Assembly: GCF_023507705.1 (NCBI RefSeq)
Contig: NZ_JALBGD010000005.1
Coordinates: forward strand, 62,001-126,000
Length of the DNA: 64,000 bases
DNA from: Stappia sp. WLB 29
GTDB lineage: Bacteria; Pseudomonadota; Alphaproteobacteria; Rhizobiales; Stappiaceae
Reading direction: 5' to 3'
Below the pieces are notes generated by a model. That model made no database searches and was not told the origin of the DNA. It saw only the letters and a program-made list of their open reading frames with translations. Numbering within the stretch: the first letter of the stretch is position 1; each line of letters opens with the position of its first letter. The position numbers and the translations under genes are program-made. Positions 57,256-64,000 of the stretch are shown in pieces.

Positions 57256-57831
57256 ATGGACGATCTCGACAGGCGGCAGGGGCTGTCCGAGGAGCTGCTG
57301 TACCTTTTGCGCCGCCATCCGCGCGAGGGCTGGGGCGAGAATGCGGATCTCGGCGATCTCGCCCGCTTCTGGCTGACCCGCCATGATGGGTTCCGCCAGC
57401 TGGGCGGGGCGCTGACCGATGCGCTGACGCGGTTTCGCGAGGGAGAGGTGGAGGCGATGCAGTTCGGCGGCTATTTCGCGCCGCGCCTGCAGCACTTCCT
57501 GACCGAGCTGCACCATCACCACATGATCGAGGACCAGCACTATTTCCCGGTCTTCGCGGCGGCCGAGACGCGGCTGGCGCGCGGCTTCGACATCCTGGAA
57601 AACGATCACGAGCTGATCCACGAGCGCATCGGCCGGGTGATCGCCAGCGCCAACGGCTTGCTGGGCCTGCTGGAGGGCGGCGACAGGGACCGCATCCGCC
57701 GGGCGGCGGATACCTATGCCGCCGACAGCGACCTGCTGGTGAACGGCTTGCTGCGGCATCTCGACGACGAGGAAGACCTGATCGTGCCCTTGATGATCGA
57801 GCGCGGCGAGAGGGACCTCGGCGTCTCCTGA
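57256..57831 (+). CDS. Hemerythrin-domain protein
   Basis: A 191-residue four-helix-bundle protein with candidate di-iron ligands H80, H86, E92, H95 (LHHHHMIEDQHYFP), H118 and H122 (NDHELIHERI), and a late HLDDEEDLIVPL. Hemerythrin-type proteins bind O2, NO or iron; no partner domain shows which. The start at 57256 follows AGGAG; a GTG one codon earlier is also possible. It converges on ccrM. Confidence 0.87.
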   Translation: MDDLDRRQGLSEELLYLLRRHPREGWGENADLGDLARFWLTRHDGFRQLGGALTDALTRFREGEVEAMQFGGYFAPRLQHFLTELHHHHMIEDQHYFPVFAAAETRLARGFDILENDHELIHERIGRVIASANGLLGLLEGGDRDRIRRAADTYAADSDLLVNGLLRHLDDEEDLIVPLMIERGERDLGVS

Positions 57832-57939
57832 AGGCAGGTGCCGCACGCGGAACCGCCCCCGCCGGAGTGTCCGGTCGGAGGCGGCCCATCGCGCGGGGAA
57901 GCGCTTCTCGGGAACGGGTGGACGCCGGAGGAGATTGCC

Positions 57940-59477
<1,538 letters not shown>

Positions 59478-60977
59478 ATGGGCAACGAGTTCCCGAACAC
59501 CGACATCCCGCAGGAGCTGGCGACCCTCGAGCCGCCGCATGTTCCCTATGAGTCCTTCACCGACGCGCAGGCCGCCGTCGACCGGCTGCGGGAGCTGTTC
59601 GAGAGCAACACCGCCTTCCTGCGCGATGCCTTCGCCGATTTCCTCGCCGGCCGCATTCCGCAGGGGCGGGTGCGGGCCTGCTATCCGGAAGTGCGGGTCG
59701 TCACCGCCACCCATTCGCGCATCGACAGCCGGCTGGCCTACGGCTTCGTCTCCGGCCCCGGCGTCCATTCCGCGACGGTGACGCGCCCGGACCTGTTCGG
59801 CGGCTATCTGAAGGAGCAGATCGAGCTGCTGCTGCGCAATCACGAGGTGCCGGTGGAGGTGGGGACGAGCGCCCTGCCGATCCCGCTGCATTTCGCCTTC
59901 TACGACGGCACCCATGTGGAAGGGGCGGCGGAGGTGCTGCAGCGCCCGCTGGCCGATGTCTTCGACCTGCCGGACCTGTCGATCCTGGACGATGCCATCG
60001 TCAACGGCACGTTCGAGGTGCCGCCGGGAGCCCCGCGGCCGCTGGCGCCCTTCACCGCACCGCGCGTCGACTATTCGCTGCACCGGCTGCAGCACTACAC
60101 CGCGACGGCGGCCGAGCACTTCCAGAACTTCGTCATCCTGACCAACTACCAGTTCTACATCGACGAGTTCTGCCGGCTGGCGCAGGAGCTGATGAACGAT
60201 CCGGCAAGCGGCTACACCCGCTTCGTCGAGCCGGGCAACCTGGTGACGGAGGCGGGCAGCGAGCGCCAGGAAGTGGCGATGCGGCTGCCGCAGATGCCGG
60301 CTTATCACCTGGTGCGCCCCGACGCGTCCGGCATCACCATGATCAATATCGGCGTCGGCCCGTCCAACGCCAAGACGATCACCGACCATGTGGCGGTGCT
60401 GCGCCCGCATGCCTGGTTGATGCTCGGCCACTGCGCCGGCCTGCGCAACAGCCAGAAGCTCGGCGACTACGTGCTGGCGCACGGCTATGTGCGCGAGGAC
60501 CATGTGCTGGACGCGGACCTGCCGACCTGGGTGCCGATCCCGCCGCTGGCCGAGGTGCAGGTGGCGCTGGAGCGGGCGGTGGAGGAGATCACCGGCCTTG
60601 CCGGCTACGAGCTGAAGCGGGTGATGCGCACGGGCACCGTCGCCTCCATCGACAACCGCAATTGGGAACTGCGCGACCACCGCGAGCCGGTGCAGCGCTT
60701 CTCCCAGTCGAGAGCCATTGCGCTGGACATGGAATCGGCGACGATCGCGGCCAACGGTTTCCGCTTCCGCGTGCCCTACGGCACGCTGCTCTGCGTCTCC
60801 GACAAGCCGCTGCACGGCGAACTGAAGCTGCCGGGCATGGCGACGGATTTCTACAAGCGGCAGGTGGCGCAGCATCTGCGCATCGGCATCCGCAGCATGG
60901 AGATCCTGCGGGCGATGCCGCGTGAGCGGCTGCATTCCAGAAAGCTGCGCTCCTTCGCCGAGACGGCGTTCCAGTAG
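59478..60977 (+). CDS. amn: AMP nucleosidase
   Basis: A 499-residue enzyme that splits AMP into adenine and ribose 5-phosphate. The N-terminal regulatory domain (about 20-170) is followed by a nucleoside-phosphorylase-like catalytic domain (MLGHCAGLRNSQKLGDYVLAHGYVRED is split over 310-340, and ALDMESATIAANGFR near 415). The ATG at 59478 with AAAGG upstream is chosen; an ATG at 59439 after AGGAAA would add 13 basic residues. Confidence 0.93.
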   Translation: MGNEFPNTDIPQELATLEPPHVPYESFTDAQAAVDRLRELFESNTAFLRDAFADFLAGRIPQGRVRACYPEVRVVTATHSRIDSRLAYGFVSGPGVHSATVTRPDLFGGYLKEQIELLLRNHEVPVEVGTSALPIPLHFAFYDGTHVEGAAEVLQRPLADVFDLPDLSILDDAIVNGTFEVPPGAPRPLAPFTAPRVDYSLHRLQHYTATAAEHFQNFVILTNYQFYIDEFCRLAQELMNDPASGYTRFVEPGNLVTEAGSERQEVAMRLPQMPAYHLVRPDASGITMINIGVGPSNAKTITDHVAVLRPHAWLMLGHCAGLRNSQKLGDYVLAHGYVREDHVLDADLPTWVPIPPLAEVQVALERAVEEITGLAGYELKRVMRTGTVASIDNRNWELRDHREPVQRFSQSRAIALDMESATIAANGFRFRVPYGTLLCVSDKPLHGELKLPGMATDFYKRQVAQHLRIGIRSMEILRAMPRERLHSRKLRSFAETAFQ

Positions 60978-60987
60978 GGCTTTCCGT

Positions 60988-61536
60988 TCAGCGGAAATGC
61001 GGCCCGTGGCACCAGCAGGTGAGCGAGTTGCGGCGGCCGAAGGTGACCGGCGCCACCCGGTGCAGCATGAAGGAGGCGAACAGCGTGGCATCGCCGATGC
61101 CGCGCTCGGCCGCCCACACGGCGCCGCCCAGATTGATCTGCAACTCGCCGCCCTGGTAGGCGGCCGGCTCGCTCAGCTGCACCACGATGGTCAGCTTGCG
61201 CCGCCGCGCGATGGGGCCGTCGCCGATGTCGGAATGCCAGTCGTAATGGCCGGCATTGCTCTCGTCATAGGTCGCGACCTGCAGCCGCTCGCCGAAGTCG
61301 GTGATGTCGAAGTCGAAATGCTCGCGGTTGGCCGCCGCCACGCCCGAGACGATCCGCTCCATCACCCAGGCGGCAGTGCCGGTGTCGTCGAGCCAGGCGA
61401 TCTCCGCCCGGCGGATATTGTGGTGGTGAAGGCCGCCGACGAGACCGCCCGCCGCCGTCTGTGCCTCGTCCGCAAGGCGGATCACCTCGCGAGCTTCTTC
61501 TTTGGAAAACAATGCCGGAATGGAATGCGTGAACAT
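60988..61536 (-). CDS. Fe(II)/2-oxoglutarate-dependent oxygenase (PKHD-type)
   Basis: A 182-residue dioxygenase. The iron site is H101-x-D103 (DWHSDIG) and H159 (FMLHRVAPV), with R169 binding 2-oxoglutarate. The double-stranded beta-helix pattern (RKLTIVVQLS, YQGGELQIN) fits prolyl-4-hydroxylase-like P4Hc enzymes. The substrate is unknown. It starts 100 bp downstream of mutY on the same strand. Confidence 0.88.
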   Translation of the reverse strand: MFTHSIPALFSKEEAREVIRLADEAQTAAGGLVGGLHHHNIRRAEIAWLDDTGTAAWVMERIVSGVAAANREHFDFDITDFGERLQVATYDESNAGHYDWHSDIGDGPIARRRKLTIVVQLSEPAAYQGGELQINLGGAVWAAERGIGDATLFASFMLHRVAPVTFGRRNSLTCWCHGPHFR

Positions 61537-61636
61537 CGGCCGAAGTCTCCGCAACGGCTAGGGTCAGGACCCAAAAGGTGCGCGTCTATGCGGCAGTTCT
61601 TCGGAAAACGCAATCGAATTGCGGGAGGCCCCTGCG

Positions 61637-62731
61637 TCAGGCGGAAAGCCCCGCCTCGACCGCCTTGCGCATCACCGTCGGCAGGGCCTCGCTGCCGAGA
61701 TCCGCGGGCGCCGACCACCAGCACCCGTCGGGCGCGGCAAGGTCCATCGGCGCGCGCGCATGCCAGACCGCAAGCTCCAGATGGAAATGCGTGAATGTGT
61801 GCCGCACGTCGCTGGCGACGCGCGTCCAGCGCAGCCGCGCGGCGGCAAGTTCCGGCGGCAGCAGGGAGACGTCGCCGCCGTCGACATCTTCTTCCCAGGC
61901 GCTGACCGGCGGCTCGCTCATGCCGCCGAGCAGGCCCTTGGGCGGGCGGCGGCGCAGCAGCACCGCCCCGTCTTCGCGTTTGATCACGAAGGCGAGGCCG
62001 TAGCGGGTGGGCTTGGCCGCCTTGCGCTGCTTGACCGGCAGGATCTCGGCGATGCCGAGGCGTCTCGCCTCGCACGGGGCGGACCAGGGGCAAAGGGCGC
62101 AGGCGGGTTTGCGCGGGCTGCACAGGCTGGCGCCGAGATCCATCATCGCCTGCGCGAAGTCGCCCGGTCGCTCCTGCGGCACCATCAGCGCGACGGCGGA
62201 GCGGATGTCGGGCTTCGAGGCGGGCAGGGGCGTCTCGATGGCATGCAGGCGCGAGGTGACGCGCTCGACATTGCCGTCGACGACGGCCGCCGGCCGGTCG
62301 TAGGCGATGGCGGCGATGGCCGCCGCCGTATAGGGGCCGATGCCGGGCAGGGCGCGCAGGCCCTCCTCCGTATCGGGAAACACCCCGCCATGATGGCGCA
62401 TGACCGCCTCGGCGCAGGCCTTGAGATTGCGCGCCCGCGAATAGTAGCCGAGTCCGGCCCAGGCCTTCATGACGTCGGCCTCGTCCGCCGCGGCAAGATC
62501 CGCCACCGTCGGCCAGCGTTCGGTGAAGCCGGCGAAATAGGGCTTCACCGCCTGCACCGTCGTCTGCTGCAGCATGATCTCGGAGAGCCACACCCGGTAG
62601 GGATCGGGCGCCTCGCCCTGCCGGCGGTCGCGCGGCGAGATGCGCCAGGGCAGCACGCGGGCATGGCGGTCGTACCAGGCGAGCAGGGCGGCGGCGAGAT
62701 CGGTCGCGGAGGCGGCGGGGGCTGCGGTCAT
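61637..62731 (-). CDS. mutY: A/G-specific adenine DNA glycosylase MutY
   Basis: A 364-residue base-excision enzyme that removes adenine opposite 8-oxoguanine. The catalytic pair is E51 (LSEIMLQQT) and D152 (VVDGNVERV). The iron-sulfur cluster cysteines are C204, C211, C214 and C220. A C-terminal NUDIX-like domain (about 240-355) recognises 8-oxoG. The ATG at 62731 begins the conserved region; an upstream start adds 12 basic residues. It is divergent from the DUF721 gene. Confidence 0.96.
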   Translation of the reverse strand: MTAAPAASATDLAAALLAWYDRHARVLPWRISPRDRRQGEAPDPYRVWLSEIMLQQTTVQAVKPYFAGFTERWPTVADLAAADEADVMKAWAGLGYYSRARNLKACAEAVMRHHGGVFPDTEEGLRALPGIGPYTAAAIAAIAYDRPAAVVDGNVERVTSRLHAIETPLPASKPDIRSAVALMVPQERPGDFAQAMMDLGASLCSPRKPACALCPWSAPCEARRLGIAEILPVKQRKAAKPTRYGLAFVIKREDGAVLLRRRPPKGLLGGMSEPPVSAWEEDVDGGDVSLLPPELAAARLRWTRVASDVRHTFTHFHLELAVWHARAPMDLAAPDGCWWSAPADLGSEALPTVMRKAVEAGLSA

Positions 62732-62891
62732 GGAGCATGAGGATCGGGCGGCGCGGCGCGATTTCAAGTGCGGAATGAACGAGCGGCCGCAAGGCCTGTG
62801 GATTGCGCGCTTGCGGGGACAGCGGTGACGAGACGGGAGAGGGCGGCGCCTCGTCGCAAAAGCGACGCAATTCGCGCGTGAAACAGGAGAT

Positions 62892-63452
62892 ATGAGTGAT
62901 TCGCGGCACTACAAGTCGAACAACAGAACGAATACGGGAGCGGTCCCCGGCTATGTGCGCCGGGTGACGCGCGCGCGCCCGCTTGCCGACCTGATCGGCA
63001 AGACGCTGGAGCCGGCCTGCCGCAAGCGCGGCTTTGCGGCCGCCGACCTTCTCTCCGACTGGCCGGAGATCGTCGGCGAGCGCTATGCCGGCCGGGTGCA
63101 GCCGATCCGGCTGGACTGGCCGCGCGGCAGCCGCGGCGGCGAGTTCGACGAGACCCCGCGCCCGGCGACGCTGGTGGTGCAGACGGACGGGGCGACCGCG
63201 CTGCTGCTGACCCACGAGATGCCGCAGCTGGTCGAGCGCATCAACGGCTTCTTCGGCTGGGCCGCGGTGGAGCGCATCCGCATCCTGCAGCGCCCGGTCA
63301 CCGACCGTCGCCGCCAGCCGCCGCCGAAGCTGCGCCCGTTGACCGGCGCGGAGGAGGCGGAGCTTGCCGAGCGGCTGGCCCCCGTCGAGGGCACGCCGCT
63401 GGGCGCCGCGCTCGAACGGCTGGGCCGCGCGGTGCTCGCCCGCACCCGCTGA
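62892..63452 (+). CDS. DUF721 (DciA-like) protein
   Basis: A 186-residue protein with a DUF721 domain (about 30-125): LADLIGKTLEPACRKRGF, LLSDWPEIVGERYAGRVQPIRLDWPRG and LVVQTDGATALLLTHEMPQLVERINGFFG. Related DciA proteins help load the replicative helicase in bacteria without DnaC. The C-terminal part is a basic linker. AGGAGA lies upstream of the ATG. Its position between mutY and a dsbA-family gene is common in Rhizobiales, from memory. Confidence 0.85.
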   Translation: MSDSRHYKSNNRTNTGAVPGYVRRVTRARPLADLIGKTLEPACRKRGFAAADLLSDWPEIVGERYAGRVQPIRLDWPRGSRGGEFDETPRPATLVVQTDGATALLLTHEMPQLVERINGFFGWAAVERIRILQRPVTDRRRQPPPKLRPLTGAEEAELAERLAPVEGTPLGAALERLGRAVLARTR

Positions 63453-63637
63453 GGCGCCTGCGGAAACGGCTCCCCGCCTGCTCGCGACGGCTGCTCGCGA
63501 TCTTGTGAAGCCGGCGGAACTCTGCGGTTTTCCGCGCTCCCATTGCCGCCACAATATGCGTGTCGTTTGAATTTCGCACAAAAGGCGATAAACAGCGTTT
63601 ACGCCGATAGACCCTTTCATTCAGTGGGAAGAGACCC

Positions 63638-64000
63638 GTGAGCCTGAACCGTCGACAGTTGATCCTGCGTTCCTCCGCCGGCCTGCTCCTGGCCGGAACC
63701 GTGCTGCCGGCCCTGCCGGCCTTTGCCCAGTCGGTCGACGTCGAGGAACTGATGAAGCCGGGCGCGCTTCCCGACAAGGTGCTGGGCAGCGAGGACGCGC
63801 CGCTCACCATCGTGGAATACGCCTCGATGACCTGCGGCCACTGCGCCAACTTCCACAAGAACACTTATCCGCATCTCAAGAAGGAGTATGTGGAGACCGG
63901 CAAGGCGCGCTTCGTCTTCCGCGAGTTCCCGCTCGACCCCGTCGCCTCGGCCGCCTTCATGCTGGCGCGCTCGGTGCCGGAGGACAAATATTTCGAGGTG
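63638..64000 (+). CDS. DsbA-family thiol-disulfide oxidoreductase (partial)
   Basis: Only the first 121 residues are inside the window. The GTG start at 63638 follows GGAAGAG. The signal peptide has a twin-arginine-like NRRQLIL and ends AFA (residue 30). A thioredoxin-fold domain begins about residue 45, with the active site C66-GH-C69 in MTCGHCANFH. This is the DsbA/Com1-like periplasmic oxidase group. It continues beyond the right edge. Confidence 0.88.
   Translation, partial: MSLNRRQLILRSSAGLLLAGTVLPALPAFAQSVDVEELMKPGALPDKVLGSEDAPLTIVEYASMTCGHCANFHKNTYPHLKKEYVETGKARFVFREFPLDPVASAAFMLARSVPEDKYFEV

Overview
The window is a 64 kb stretch of GC-rich (roughly two thirds G+C by eye), gene-dense bacterial chromosome. 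The gene content and order point to an alphaproteobacterium of the order Hyphomicrobiales (Rhizobiales). Markers include the ctaCDBFGE cytochrome oxidase cluster with a CoxF-like miniprotein, a CcrM-type GANTC methyltransferase, small DUF2093 and DUF4170 proteins, an IalB-family protein, the split gcvPA/gcvPB glycine dehydrogenase, an aminoglycoside-phosphotransferase-like homoserine kinase, and a RIME-like palindromic element. A marine Stappiaceae-type genome is my best guess, but this is inference. I see no insertion sequence, prophage, CRISPR array, rRNA or tRNA. Most of the content is core metabolism, and the unusual material lies in intergenic repeats, regulatory RNA and a few domain-level oddities.

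Layout. 1-6.5 kb: ribF (overlapping an unknown gene at the left edge), a MaoC dehydratase, an isolated cheY-cheZ pair, two overlapping genes for exported proteins, and a HAD phosphatase. 6.7-15 kb: mutL, a small membrane protein, rsmD overlapping a pseudouridine synthase gene with very long basic tails, tadA, a monooxygenase-fold protein, an MBL protein, a patatin and a MOSC protein. 15-23 kb: a Kef-type antiporter, DUF2093, then a minus-strand chain pmbA-cysQ-DUF4170-acyltransferase-waaA-lpxK with several stop/start overlaps, which links Kdo/lipid A synthesis to sulfur nucleotide turnover. 23-29.6 kb: DUF6101, ubiA, purD, a protein closely resembling fluoroacetate dehalogenase, tldD and an IalB-like protein. 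30-37.8 kb: the aa3-type cytochrome c oxidase locus (subunits II, I and III, heme o synthase, Cox11/CtaG, Surf1) with an L,D-transpeptidase and a DUF983 protein. 38-47.3 kb: peroxiredoxin, DsbD-like protein, YqgE, threonine synthase, an M16 peptidase, an acetyltransferase and a 978-residue 7TM-PAS-GGDEF-EAL protein. 47.5-50.6 kb: rnhA-thrB-lysE-ispH on the minus strand. 50.8-56.9 kb: a lipoprotein, then a tandem glycine riboswitch controlling gcvT-gcvH-osmC-gcvPA-gcvPB. 57-64 kb: a hemerythrin protein, ccrM diverging from amn, an Fe/2OG oxygenase, mutY, a DUF721 protein and a partial DsbA-family gene at the right edge.

Functional links. The cta genes together build one terminal oxidase: CtaB makes heme o, CtaG and Surf1 insert cofactors, CtaC/D/E are structural, and an FNR/FixK-like box lies upstream. 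pmbA and tldD encode the two halves of the TldD/E protease and sit 4.4 kb apart. thrC and thrB carry out the last two steps of threonine synthesis. The gcv operon encodes the glycine cleavage system without the L protein, and its riboswitch should sense the substrate. Non-coding structure includes three copies of a composite intergenic repeat (about 28.8, 37.9 and 57.0 kb), a RIME-like element (36.5 kb), a 31-bp tandem repeat between ctaD and ctaB, and a 122-bp giant hairpin after the EAL gene.
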